64,000 nt of DNA from Amycolatopsis iheyensis (GTDB lineage: Bacteria > Actinomycetota > Actinomycetes > Mycobacteriales > Pseudonocardiaceae): the NCBI RefSeq assembly GCF_024703995.1, contig NZ_JAMXQV010000020.1, forward strand, positions 62,001 through 126,000, in the 5' to 3' direction. The position numbers and the translations under genes are program-made. Positions within the stretch are counted from its first letter, which is position 1. Each line of letters starts with the position of its first letter. The notes beneath the pieces were generated by a model that saw only the letters and a program-made list of their open reading frames with translations, searched no databases and had not been told where the DNA came from. Positions 45,495-53,331 of the stretch are shown piece after piece.

Positions 45495-46160
45495 GTGCGG
45501 GTGATCCTGTTCGGTGCGACCGGCATGGTCGGGCAAGGCGCGTTGCGCGAGTGCCTGCTCGACGACCGGGTCGAGGCGGTGCTGGTGGTCGGCCGGACGC
45601 CGCTCGGCACGAGCGACCCGAAGCTCACCGAGGTCGTGGCGGAGGACCTCTTCGCCATCGAGCCGATCACCGGCTACGACGCGTGCCTCTTCTGCCTCGG
45701 CACGTCTTCGGTCGGGGTGAAACCCGAGGAGTACGAGCGGATCACCTACCAGCTCACCCTTTCGGTGGCCCGGAAGCTGCCCGCGGACACCACTTTCGTG
45801 TACGTCTCGGGGGCCGGCACCGACAGCACCGAACGCGGCCGGGTGCGCTGGGCGCGGGTCAAGGGCGCCACGGAGAACGCGCTGGCGAAGCTGCCGCTGA
45901 AGGCGTACTCCGTGCGGCCCGGGTACATCCAGCCGATGGGCGGGGTGACGTCGAAGACCACGCTGTACCGGACGCTCTACCGCGTCGCCATGCCGCTGTA
46001 CCCGGCGCTGCGGCGGCTGTTCCCGCGCTTCGTGACGACGAACCGGGAAATCGGCCTGGCCATGCTGGAAGTCGCCGAGAACGGTTACCAGAAGCCGATC
46101 CTGGAGAACACCGACCTCGTCACCGCCGCCGCGCGACGAGCCCGGCCAGCAGGTTCGTGA
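45495..46160 (+). CDS. NAD(P)-binding Rossmann-fold protein (atypical epimerase/NmrA-like)
   Basis: A 221-residue extended-SDR-like protein. The N-terminal cofactor loop is VILFGATGMVGQGALRECL, followed by AVLVVGRTPLG, the strand ACLFCLGTSSVG and VYVSGAGTDSTERG; it ends ENGYQKPILENTDL. It resembles the NAD(P)H-binding epimerases seen next to small regulatory genes; no catalytic Tyr-Lys motif is obvious, so it may only bind cofactor. The GTG at 45495 has GAGGTGGG just before it and is 9 nt behind the CMD stop, so they form a short operon. Its end overlaps the convergent TetR gene by 41 bp. Confidence 0.9.
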   Translation: MRVILFGATGMVGQGALRECLLDDRVEAVLVVGRTPLGTSDPKLTEVVAEDLFAIEPITGYDACLFCLGTSSVGVKPEEYERITYQLTLSVARKLPADTTFVYVSGAGTDSTERGRVRWARVKGATENALAKLPLKAYSVRPGYIQPMGGVTSKTTLYRTLYRVAMPLYPALRRLFPRFVTTNREIGLAMLEVAENGYQKPILENTDLVTAAARRARPAGS

Positions 46161-46755
46161 GCCCTTCGGCCAGCCCGTCCGCGAACGACGGCGCGCCGCC
46201 CAGCTCGGCCGCGGCGGCCGCGACCACCTCGGTCGGGTTGGCGAGCGGCCACGCCCCGGACACCAGCACCACCACGCCGAGCGCGAAGTGCCGCGCGGCC
46301 GCGTCCGAGAGCTCGGGCACCCGCGCCCGGACCAGGCCGCCGAGCCGCTCGGTGTTCGCCGCCGCGCGGCGCTTGAAGTCGCGGGCGAACTCCAGGGAGA
46401 TGTTGCGCTCCAGCACCGGCGCCATCGAGCTGATCAGCTCGCACAGCAGCCGGCGCTCCGCGAGCGTCGCGGCGATCGTGCCCGCGACGCGCTCGAGGTC
46501 GGCCGAGGCGCCGAACTCGAGCCGGTCGAGCCAGTCCGTCCACTCGCCGTCGAGGACCTCGAGGAAGACCGCCTCGCGGCTGTCGAAGTAGCGGAGCACA
46601 TTGGACTTCGCCAGCCCGACCCGGCACGCCAGCTCCCGCAGGCTGATCTCGGCGACCGGCCGCTGCGCGAGCAGCTCCCGCGCGGCGGCCAGGATCGCGG
46701 TGCGGCGCGCCGCGACCTGCTCGGGACGGCGCGCGCGCTGGAATCCGGCGCTCAT
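46120..46755 (-). CDS. TetR/AcrR family regulator
   Basis: A 211-residue TetR regulator. The helix-turn-helix is in residues about 18-60 (ILAAARELLAQRPVAEISLR, then CRVGLAKSNVLRYFDSREAVFLEVL). The C-terminal ligand domain matches the family closely related to TetR_C_17/18 types (LCELISSMAPVLERNISLEF). The ATG at 46755 starts MSAGFQRARRPEQVAARR. It ends 41 bp inside the convergent NAD-binding gene, an arrangement that lets antisense transcription link the two. Its own regulon is unknown; the PGPGW membrane gene lies 9 nt upstream in the same direction. Confidence 0.92.
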   Translation of the reverse strand: MSAGFQRARRPEQVAARRTAILAAARELLAQRPVAEISLRELACRVGLAKSNVLRYFDSREAVFLEVLDGEWTDWLDRLEFGASADLERVAGTIAATLAERRLLCELISSMAPVLERNISLEFARDFKRRAAANTERLGGLVRARVPELSDAAARHFALGVVVLVSGAWPLANPTEVVAAAAAELGGAPSFADGLAEGLTNLLAGLVARRR

Positions 46756-46764
46756 GCGCCGAGG

Positions 46765-47184
46765 CTACCGATCGGCGGCGGTGGCGGCCCGGCGCGTCTT
46801 GACCCGCCGGTAGCTCCAGCCCAGCAACGCGAACAGGATCACCGACGACAGGATCAGGCTCGACCCGGTGCTCCAGCCGGCGAACGGCAGCGACTTCACC
46901 GTGCCCCAGACGATCCCCGCGGCCAGCAGCGCCAGCCCGGCCAGCACCGAGCCGGCGATCCGCAGCGGCGAGGACACGCTGTCCTCGGCCGCCTTCATCG
47001 CACGGTCGCGGACCGGGTCGACGTACTTCTCGAGCGCCGGGAACTCCGAGGCGAGCAGCAGCAGCCCGGCCAGCACCAGCAGCAGGCCGGGGCCGGGCAG
47101 GACGAGCAGCAGCACGCCGACCACCAGCAGGATGGCTCCCGCCGTCGCGATCAGGATCCGCTTGGCCTGTTTGCCGATACCCAC
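46765..47184 (-). CDS. TIGR02611 / PGPGW-family membrane protein
   Basis: A 139-residue membrane protein with an N-terminal hairpin around the PGPG motif (LLVLPGPGLLLVLAGLLLL), a cytoplasmic segment with acidic and basic residues (ALEKYVDPVRDRAMKAAED), and two further helices (SVLAGLALLAAGIVWG and SLILSSVILFALLGW). This layout matches the actinobacterial PGPGW/TIGR02611 family of unknown function. The start is GTG at 47184 behind GGGGAG, inside the last 34 bp of the serine hydrolase gene, so translation is probably coupled. It is likely co-transcribed with TetR at 46120-46755. Confidence 0.88.
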   Translation of the reverse strand: MGIGKQAKRILIATAGAILLVVGVLLLVLPGPGLLLVLAGLLLLASEFPALEKYVDPVRDRAMKAAEDSVSSPLRIAGSVLAGLALLAAGIVWGTVKSLPFAGWSTGSSLILSSVILFALLGWSYRRVKTRRAATAADR

Positions 47185-48563
47185 TCGCCGGCTCCCCTCG
47201 TTTCGCCCGATTGTTCCTGGTTGCGGGCTCGCGTGCCACTCACGAGCACCCGCGCCCTGGCCGCGGCCACGACCACACCCGCCAGCGCGACCACGCCGAG
47301 CGCGACCACGAGGCCGGGCCAGACGTAGAGCACTTGGCCGTAGGTACCCCGCCGGCCGGCGAACACCACCCCGAGCAGCTGCGGGAGGAAGACGAGCGGG
47401 ACGAGCGGCAGCAACGGCGGCACGAGCCGCCACCACCGGGGCTTCCGGCCCGCCCGCCGGACACCCACGACGGCGAGGCCCACGGCGAGCAACGCCAAGC
47501 CCGCGAGGACCCAGTCCGCGACCACTCCGGCAGGCAGCGAGGGCTCCGGCGAACCACCTTCGACCAGGTCGGCGAGGCCCCGGGCCAGCACCTCGGCCTC
47601 GTTGTCGAGCGCCATCCCCATGGTCGTCAGCACCGCGATGCCGTACCCGTCCGGGAGCAGGATCTGCGCGGCGGTGTGGCTGAACCACTCGCCCGTGTGC
47701 GACGCCCGCCCGTCGCGGACGGTCCAGCCCAGCGCGTAGTCGCGCCCCGGCGCCGGGGTGTGCGCCAGCCGGACCGACGCCGGCGACAGCACTCCGCCGC
47801 CGTCCCGTTGCGCGACCAGCCAGCGGGCCAGGTCGGCGGGGGTGCTCAGGACACCGTGGCTGCCGCCGGTGAACCAGTCCGGTTCGGACACCGGCACCTC
47901 GAACCCGAAGGCCCGGACGTACCCGGCGGTCCCGGCGGGCGGGGTGTCCACGCTGGTGCTCGACGTCATCCCGAGCGGCGCGAACAGCCGGGTCCGCAGG
48001 TACTCGGCGAACGGCTGCCCGGCGACGACCTCGACGATCCGGGCGGCGACCTCGTAGTTCGGGTTGTGGTAGTGGAATTCGGCGCCCGGTTCGCTCGCCA
48101 GCGGCGCGTCCCGCAGGCGCTCGACCGCCTCCGCGAGCGTGTGCGGCTGCGCCAGCTTCAGGTCGGGGAACGCCGAGTCGGCCATCCCGGACGTCTGGTC
48201 CAGGAGCATCCGGACGGTGATCCGGGCCCCGCGCGGGTCGGCGAGCCGGAACTCCGAGAGGTACCGCGTGACCGGCTCGTCGAGCCCGACCCGACCGGCC
48301 TCGACGAGCTGGAGTACCGCGAACGCCGTCATGGACTTGCTCACCGACGCGATCGGCAGCGGCGTCGACGCGCTGACCGTGCCGTACCCGGCGGCGCGGA
48401 CGACGTCGGTGCCGTGGGTGACGGCCACGGCAGCGCCGGGCAGGCCGGTGTGGTCGAGGTAGGCCCGGACGTAACCGTCGATGTCGGGTGCCGGGGCCGC
48501 CGCGGCGGCGGGGGTCGCGGTGCCCAGCAGCAGGGCCGCGAGCACGAGGAAGAGCCTGGTCAT
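47151..48563 (-). CDS. exported serine hydrolase (beta-lactamase class C/PBP fold) with C-terminal membrane domain
   Basis: A 470-residue protein. Residues 1-23 form a signal peptide. The beta-lactamase-related domain spans about 27-330, with SxxK SVSK (Ser73, Lys76), the YxN element YHN in FHYHNPNYEV, and an HTG in GRASHTGEW in place of KTG. The C-terminal part (about 335-440) has four hydrophobic helices, so the enzyme is tethered to the membrane facing outward. This architecture is widespread in actinomycetes as esterase or D-aminopeptidase-like hydrolases; beta-lactam resistance is not implied. The ATG start at 48563 has no clear Shine-Dalgarno. It overlaps the PGPGW gene by 34 bp. Confidence 0.9.
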   Translation of the reverse strand: MTRLFLVLAALLLGTATPAAAAAPAPDIDGYVRAYLDHTGLPGAAVAVTHGTDVVRAAGYGTVSASTPLPIASVSKSMTAFAVLQLVEAGRVGLDEPVTRYLSEFRLADPRGARITVRMLLDQTSGMADSAFPDLKLAQPHTLAEAVERLRDAPLASEPGAEFHYHNPNYEVAARIVEVVAGQPFAEYLRTRLFAPLGMTSSTSVDTPPAGTAGYVRAFGFEVPVSEPDWFTGGSHGVLSTPADLARWLVAQRDGGGVLSPASVRLAHTPAPGRDYALGWTVRDGRASHTGEWFSHTAAQILLPDGYGIAVLTTMGMALDNEAEVLARGLADLVEGGSPEPSLPAGVVADWVLAGLALLAVGLAVVGVRRAGRKPRWWRLVPPLLPLVPLVFLPQLLGVVFAGRRGTYGQVLYVWPGLVVALGVVALAGVVVAAARARVLVSGTRARNQEQSGETRGAGEWVSANRPSGS

Positions 48564-48670
48564 GCGGGTAAAACTAGGGATTTCCGGGGGTCGCCCACCG
48601 CTGCCGGACGACGTCGGGCACCCCCTACTTTCGGCAGGTTGTTGACGGCGGCGGCCCGCCCTGTCATAGT

Positions 48671-48705
48671 CAACACATCGGTTGATAAACAGATTGGTTG
48701 ATAAA
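48671..48705 (+). promoter_or_regulatory. ArsR-type operator repeats upstream of the ArsR-SRPBCC-DHFR operon
   Basis: TCAAC-ACATCG-GTTGA is an inverted repeat, and GGTTGATAAA occurs twice 16 bp apart (48680-48689 and 48696-48705), the second copy ending at the base before the ATG-proximal G. These AT-rich sites overlap the likely promoter and start site, so the ArsR-like product probably represses its own operon here. No distinct Shine-Dalgarno is seen, so the message may be leaderless. Confidence 0.6.
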
Positions 48706-48706
48706 G

Positions 48707-49039
48707 ATGGCGGTTGACGAGGAGGCGCTGGACCGGGCGTTCACCGCGCTCGGCGACCCGGTGCGGCGCGCGATCGTCGCCCGGCTGTCCCGCGGCGAAG
48801 CGACGGTCAACGAGCTGGCCGAGCCCTTCGCGATCACCAAGCAGGCGATCTCCCGGCACGTCCAGGTCCTGGAGCAGGCCGGGCTGATCACGCGCAGCCG
48901 TGACGGCCAGCGCCGGCCGTGCCACCTCGTGCCGGCCGCCCTCGAAGCCCTCACCGGCTGGATCGACACCTACCGGCTGGCCACCGAACGCAGCTACCGG
49001 CGGCTCGACGCCGTCCTGGAAACCCTGGAGGACTCATGA
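48707..49039 (+). CDS. ArsR/SmtB family winged-helix regulator
   Basis: A 110-residue regulator. The winged-helix core is ALGDPVRRAIVARLSRGEAT, VNELAEPFAITKQAISRHVQVLEQAGLITRSRDGQRR; it lacks the CxC metal-binding motif of arsenic sensors, as do most ArsR proteins paired with SRPBCC genes. The ATG at 48707 is used; a TTG 9 nt earlier is less likely. Its TGA overlaps the SRPBCC ATG (ATGA). Together with the operator repeats it probably autoregulates the three-gene unit. Confidence 0.93.
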   Translation: MAVDEEALDRAFTALGDPVRRAIVARLSRGEATVNELAEPFAITKQAISRHVQVLEQAGLITRSRDGQRRPCHLVPAALEALTGWIDTYRLATERSYRRLDAVLETLEDS

Positions 49040-49491
49040 GCACGACGATCACCGCCGCTCCCGGCACCCCGTTCATCGAGATCACCCGCGAGTTCGCGGC
49101 CGCGCCGGAGCAGGTCCTGCGCGCCCACACCGACCCGGACCTGGTCGTCCGCTGGCTGGGCCCGCACGGCATGGAGATGGAGATCCTGGAGTTCGACGCC
49201 CGCTCGGGCGGCGGCTACCACTACGTCCACCGCGACGACCGCGGCGAGTACCGCTTCCGCGGCGTCTTCCACACGGTGAGCGAGGACCGGATCATCCAGA
49301 CCTTCGAGTTCGAGGGCGCGCCCGGCGAGGTCACGCTCGAGTCGATGACCTTGATCGACCTCGGCGGCCGCACGCGGATCGAAGGGCGCTCGGTCTTCCC
49401 GTCGGTCGAAGCGCGCGACGCGGCGATCGAGAGCGGCATGAGCGCGGGCATCACGCAGTCCTACGAGCGGTTGGACGCGGTGCTGGCATGA
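49036..49491 (+). CDS. SRPBCC (AHSA1-like) domain protein
   Basis: A 151-residue protein of the START/Bet v1-like AHSA1 group. The typical elements are FIEITREFAAAPEQVLRAHTDPDLVVRWLGP, DARSGGGYHYVHRD, and FRGVFHTVSEDRIIQTFEFEGAPG. It has a hydrophobic cavity that should bind a small ligand; catalysis is not indicated. It is translationally coupled to both neighbours by ATGA overlaps, and the ArsR-SRPBCC pairing is common in actinobacteria and proteobacteria, with unknown ligand. Confidence 0.93.
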   Translation: MSTTITAAPGTPFIEITREFAAAPEQVLRAHTDPDLVVRWLGPHGMEMEILEFDARSGGGYHYVHRDDRGEYRFRGVFHTVSEDRIIQTFEFEGAPGEVTLESMTLIDLGGRTRIEGRSVFPSVEARDAAIESGMSAGITQSYERLDAVLA

Positions 49492-50084
49492 CGGTCATCG
49501 CGAGCTTCTGCACGTCACTCGACGGCTTCGTGGCGCGCCCCGACGACAGCGTCGGGCCACTGTTCGACTGGTACACCGCGGGTGACGTCGAGGTGCCGAT
49601 GGTCGGCTACCCGATCACGTTCCGCGTCTCCCCGTCGAGCGCCGGCTACCTGCGCGAACAGCTGGCTTCGGCACGCCACAGCGCGTTCGTCTGCGGTCGC
49701 CGCGTCTTCGACCACACCCACGGCTGGGGCGGAAACCCACCCGGCGGCGGGAAGGCGTTCGTCGTGACGCACCGGCCGCCGCCCGACTGGCCCGAGGAGA
49801 ACCTGGCGCCGTTCACCTTCGTCGACGACGTCGCCGAAGCGATCGAGCGGGCGAAGGCGGCCGGAGACGGCAACGTCGGCGTCTCCGGGCCGGACATCGC
49901 CCGGCAGTGCCTGCGCCTGGGCCTGCTGGACGAGGTGCGGATCGACCTGGTGCCGGTGTTCCTCGGCGAGGGCGTCCGCTACTTCGATGACCTCGGCAGC
50001 ACCCCGGCCGAGCTGGAGCGCGTCGAGGTCGTCGCGGGCGAAGGCGTCACCCACCTGCGCTACCGGGTGCGTTATCCGTCCTGA
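49488..50084 (+). CDS. dihydrofolate reductase family protein (RibD C-terminal-like)
   Basis: A 198-residue reductase of the RibD_C/DHFR fold. It starts MTVIASFCTSLDGFVA, followed by GRRVFDHTHGWGGNPPGGG, a cofactor-binding VGVSGPDIARQCLRLGLLDEVRIDLVPVFLGEG segment, and DDLGSTPAELERVEV. Such proteins are NADPH-dependent reductases of unknown substrates and are not true folate enzymes. The ATG overlaps the SRPBCC stop by 4 bp and completes the ArsR-SRPBCC-DHFR operon. Its end overlaps the convergent FMN reductase gene by 13 bp. Confidence 0.92.
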   Translation: MTVIASFCTSLDGFVARPDDSVGPLFDWYTAGDVEVPMVGYPITFRVSPSSAGYLREQLASARHSAFVCGRRVFDHTHGWGGNPPGGGKAFVVTHRPPPDWPEENLAPFTFVDDVAEAIERAKAAGDGNVGVSGPDIARQCLRLGLLDEVRIDLVPVFLGEGVRYFDDLGSTPAELERVEVVAGEGVTHLRYRVRYPS

Positions 50085-50668
50085 GTGGACACTTCCGCCA
50101 GCAGCCGGTCGAAGGGCACGAAGTCCGGCTCGACCGCGGCGGCGGGACGTCCCGCCGCCAGCGCGGCCAGCTCCGCGCCGGCTTTCTCGATCCGCCGTTG
50201 CAGCGCGCCTTCCCCACTGCCCCAGTCCGACGACGCCGCGTACACGCCCGTCGCCACCGGATCCGCCTTCAGGTAGCCGAACAACGGCCGCAGCTGGTAG
50301 TCCAGCACCAGCGAGTGCCGCTCGGTCCCGCCCGTGGCGCCCAACAGGACCGGCTTGCCCACCAGCGAATCCGCGTCCAGCACGTCGAAGAACGACTTGA
50401 ACAGGCCGCTGTAGCCCGCCGTGAACACCGGTGTCACCGCGATCAGCGCGTCCGCGCCGGTCACCGCGTCGATCGCGGTGCGCAGCTGCGGGCTCGGGAA
50501 GCCGGTGAGCAGGTTCTTCGTGACGTCGAGGGCGATGTCCCGCAGCTCGACGACGGTCACCGAGACCGGCTCGCCGGCCGCGGCGACGGTCGCCGCGGCC
50601 AGCCGGTCGGCCAGCAGCCGGGTCGAGGAGGGCACCGAAAGCCCGGCCGTCACCACCGCGAGCTTCAT
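50072..50668 (-). CDS. FMN reductase (CE1759 family, flavodoxin-like fold)
   Basis: A 198-residue NAD(P)H-dependent FMN reductase. The flavin phosphate loop is TAGLSVPSSTRLLADRL, followed by VTVVELRDIALDV, the TPVFTAGYSGLFKSFFDVLD motif, and LLGATGGTERHSLVLDYQLRPLFGYL. It matches the CE1759-type reductase, which supplies reduced FMN to the paired luciferase-like monooxygenase. The ATG overlaps that gene's stop by 4 bp (ATGA). Confidence 0.94.
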   Translation of the reverse strand: MKLAVVTAGLSVPSSTRLLADRLAAATVAAAGEPVSVTVVELRDIALDVTKNLLTGFPSPQLRTAIDAVTGADALIAVTPVFTAGYSGLFKSFFDVLDADSLVGKPVLLGATGGTERHSLVLDYQLRPLFGYLKADPVATGVYAASSDWGSGEGALQRRIEKAGAELAALAAGRPAAAVEPDFVPFDRLLAEVSTQDG

Positions 50669-51750
50669 GCCGGCACCTTCTCCGAAGCCGCCTTGAGCGA
50701 CTCGTGGGTCGGCGCGTCCGGGACGTGCGCCGGGCGCAGGGCGTCGAGCTCCTTGCGCAGCACCGGGACCACCTCCTCGCCGAGCAGGTCGAGCTGCTCC
50801 AGCACGGTCTTCAACGGCAGGCCCGCGTGGTCCATCAGGAACAGCTGGCGCTGGTAGTCGCCGAAGTGCTCGCGGAAGGTCAGCGTCTTGTCGATGACCT
50901 CCTGCGGGCTGCCCACGGTCAGCGGCGTCTGGTCGGTGAACTCCTCGAGCGACGGCCCGTGCCCGTACACCGGCGCGTTGTCGAAGTACGGCCGGAACTC
51001 GGTCCACGCGTCCTGCGACTTCGGGCGGATGAACGCCTGCCCGCCCAGCCCGACGATCGCCTGGTCGGCCTGGCCGTGGCCGTAGTGCTCGAAGCGCTGG
51101 CGGTAGAAGGCGATCAGCTGCTGGAAGTGCGACGTCGGCCAGAAGATGTGGTTGGCGAAGAAGCCGTCGCCGTAGTACGCGGCCTGCTCGGCGATCTCCG
51201 GACTGCGGATCGAGCCGTGCCACACGAACGGCGGCACGTCGTCCAGGGGCCGCGGCGTGGACGTGAAGCCCTGCAGCGGCGTGCGGAACTTGCCCTCCCA
51301 GTCGACGACGTCCTCGCGCCAGAGCCGGCGCAGCAGCGCGTACTTCTCGATGGCCAGCGGGATGCCCTGGCGGATGTCCTCGCCGAACCACGGGTAGACC
51401 GGGCCGGTGTTGCCGCGGCCCATCATGAGGTCGACGCGGCCGTCGGCGAGGTGCTGCAGCATCGCGTAGTCCTCGGCGATCTTCACCGGGTCGTTCGTGG
51501 TGATGAGCGTCGTCGACGTCGAGAGGACGATCTTGGACGTCTGTGCCGCGATGTGCCCCAGCAGCGTCGTCGGGGACGACGGGACGAACGGCGGGTTGTG
51601 GTGCTCGCCCGTCGCGAAGACGTCGAGCCCGACCTCCTCGGCCTTGAGCGCGATCCGGACCATCGCCTTGATCCGCTCGTGTTCCGTGGGGGTGGTGCCG
51701 TTGGTGGGATCGGTCGTGACGTCGCCCACCGTGAAGATTCCGAACTGCAT
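50665..51750 (-). CDS. LLM class flavin-dependent oxidoreductase (CE1758 family luciferase-like monooxygenase)
   Basis: A 361-residue luciferase-fold monooxygenase. It starts MQFGIFTVGDVT; typical strands are GLDVFATGEHHNPPFVPSSP, KIVLSTSTTLITTNDPVKIAEDYAMLQHLADGRVDLMMGRGN, and GSIRSPEIAEQAAYYGDGFFANHI. The pairing with an FMN reductase in a 4-bp overlap is a conserved two-component flavin system. The oxygenated substrate is unknown. The ATG lies 109 bp from the divergent PLD-like gene start, and the 108-nt gap holds no clear operator. Confidence 0.94.
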   Translation of the reverse strand: MQFGIFTVGDVTTDPTNGTTPTEHERIKAMVRIALKAEEVGLDVFATGEHHNPPFVPSSPTTLLGHIAAQTSKIVLSTSTTLITTNDPVKIAEDYAMLQHLADGRVDLMMGRGNTGPVYPWFGEDIRQGIPLAIEKYALLRRLWREDVVDWEGKFRTPLQGFTSTPRPLDDVPPFVWHGSIRSPEIAEQAAYYGDGFFANHIFWPTSHFQQLIAFYRQRFEHYGHGQADQAIVGLGGQAFIRPKSQDAWTEFRPYFDNAPVYGHGPSLEEFTDQTPLTVGSPQEVIDKTLTFREHFGDYQRQLFLMDHAGLPLKTVLEQLDLLGEEVVPVLRKELDALRPAHVPDAPTHESLKAASEKVPA

Positions 51751-51858
51751 GACCTGACTCCCTTCGCGAGCCCCATCTTACATGCGCGTTCAACTACTTC
51801 CAAGCAAGAGATATTCCGGCCGTCAATGCCGTAGGGGGCACCAAGTAAGGTCAGGGAC

Positions 51859-53196
51859 ATGGACGCGGAGCTCGGTCGGCTGGGTCTGGCAGAACGTTCG
51901 GTACGCCTTCTCACGGGCCGCGACATCTGGGGTTCGATCACCCCACTGCTCGCGCCCCGCCGGAACCTGGTCGCGGCTTTCGGCCACGTCGGTCCCGGGG
52001 CGGCCGCCCTGTTGCCGTTGCAGCCCGGCGACACCCTGATCACGGACGCGAGCCTGGACACCGTGCTGTCCGGCGCGACGAGCCCGCACGCCCTGCTGCA
52101 CTGGGTGAAGGCGGGCGTGATCGTGCACTCGCTGCGCGGGCTGAACGCGAAGCTGGTGATCGCCGAAGACGACCCGTCGTTCGTGGTCGTCGGCTCGGCC
52201 GACGTCACCGCGGCCGGCCCGCGGCAACTGTTCGAGGCGGTCACGCTCTCCCACGAGAAGCACACCGTGGAGGAGGCCCAGGAGGCCTGGCTCGAGTGGT
52301 GCGACCTCGCGGGCCCCGCGCTGACAGCCGGCGACCTGGAGCCACTCCTGGAGCAGTACGGCGCCGGCAAGCCGGTCACCGCGCAGCGTCCCGCCGCCCC
52401 GGCGCGGACCGCGGCGCCCACCCGGCCGGTGGTGACGTCCCGCCCGGCGACCCCGGTCCGGCCCGCGGCCGCGACACCGCCGCCGTCGCCCGTGCGTCCC
52501 GCCCCGCCCGCGCCGTCCCCGGTCCGCCCGGCCGCGCCCGAACCCGCCGCCCCGGCCGAAACCACGCCGGCCGCCGAGGTCCCGGAGCCGATCACGGTCG
52601 CACCGGGCCCCGAAGACGTCCCCGAGACGACCACCGCGAACCCGGAACCGGTTGCGGCCGAGGCCGGGCCGGAGCCGGCCGAACCGACCGACGTGCCCCG
52701 GCCGAAGTGGCCGCGCCCGGCCGAGCTGTACCTCGTCAGCCTCGTCGAGGGCGGCGAGCCGTCGGCGGAAGCCGAGTACCGCCTCGAAGAGCTGGCGCGC
52801 GAGTACACCCACCCCGGCGAGAACGGCGAGCAGCCGTTCCGCGTCGAGCTGTTCTGGGCCGACGACGGCCAGGGCCAGGACCCGCCGCGCACGCTGCGCG
52901 CCGGTGTCCACGTGATCCGCGTCTACAGCCAGAAGCAGGGCCGGGCCCTGGTCGGCTCGCGGATCGAGGCCCCCGGTCTCGTGCTCGCCGCCTACGCCGA
53001 CGAGTTCGCCTACCCGCGCCGCACGTACTGCTACATCCTGACCCGGGAGCCGGCCGCGCGGCCGGCGTTCGGCGACCTGCGCAAGGGCCTCGCGACCATC
53101 GGCGAGAAGCCGAACTTCCGGAACAGCTTCCAGGTCCCGCGGAAGATCGAAGCCCTGCTGGGACTGTGGCCCGACCTGGGCTACGACCCCCGGTAG
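51859..53196 (+). CDS. conserved actinobacterial protein with degenerate phospholipase D-like N-terminal domain and Pro/Ala linker
   Basis: A 445-residue protein of unknown function. Residues about 1-165 look like a PLD-like fold: LITDASLDTVLSGATSPHALLHW, SLRGLNAKLVIAED, then VVVGSADVTAAG. The HKD motif is incomplete, with Asn where the catalytic His is expected in LNAKL, so it is probably non-catalytic. Residues about 175-290 form a low-complexity Pro/Ala/Thr-rich linker. Residues about 295-445 form a second globular domain (ELYLVSLVEGGEPSAEAEY, FRVELFWADDG, and the tail LLGLWPDLGYDP). No signal peptide or membrane helix is seen. It directly precedes the ParE-like gene by 135 nt and may work with DNA; this is inference. 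Confidence 0.75.
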   Translation: MDAELGRLGLAERSVRLLTGRDIWGSITPLLAPRRNLVAAFGHVGPGAAALLPLQPGDTLITDASLDTVLSGATSPHALLHWVKAGVIVHSLRGLNAKLVIAEDDPSFVVVGSADVTAAGPRQLFEAVTLSHEKHTVEEAQEAWLEWCDLAGPALTAGDLEPLLEQYGAGKPVTAQRPAAPARTAAPTRPVVTSRPATPVRPAAATPPPSPVRPAPPAPSPVRPAAPEPAAPAETTPAAEVPEPITVAPGPEDVPETTTANPEPVAAEAGPEPAEPTDVPRPKWPRPAELYLVSLVEGGEPSAEAEYRLEELAREYTHPGENGEQPFRVELFWADDGQGQDPPRTLRAGVHVIRVYSQKQGRALVGSRIEAPGLVLAAYADEFAYPRRTYCYILTREPAARPAFGDLRKGLATIGEKPNFRNSFQVPRKIEALLGLWPDLGYDPR

Positions 53197-53331
53197 ACCG
53201 CGCTCCGCGCCACACCGGAGGCGGGAGCGCGCGGAAGTTGTCGGGGGTGGCGGATATCCTGCAGTACGGTGCAGGCCACGTCCGCACCACCACCAGCACT
53301 TTCGCGAGCCACGATCCGGGAGAACGACCCT

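Noticed and set aside
47151..48563. Beta-lactamase resistance gene
   Set aside because: The KTG triad is replaced by HTG and a four-helix membrane domain follows, which fits esterase/peptidase-like hydrolases instead.
51751..51858. MarR-type operator in the LLM/PLD-like divergent region
   Set aside because: Only a half-site-like GTTCAAC is visible; no convincing inverted repeat.
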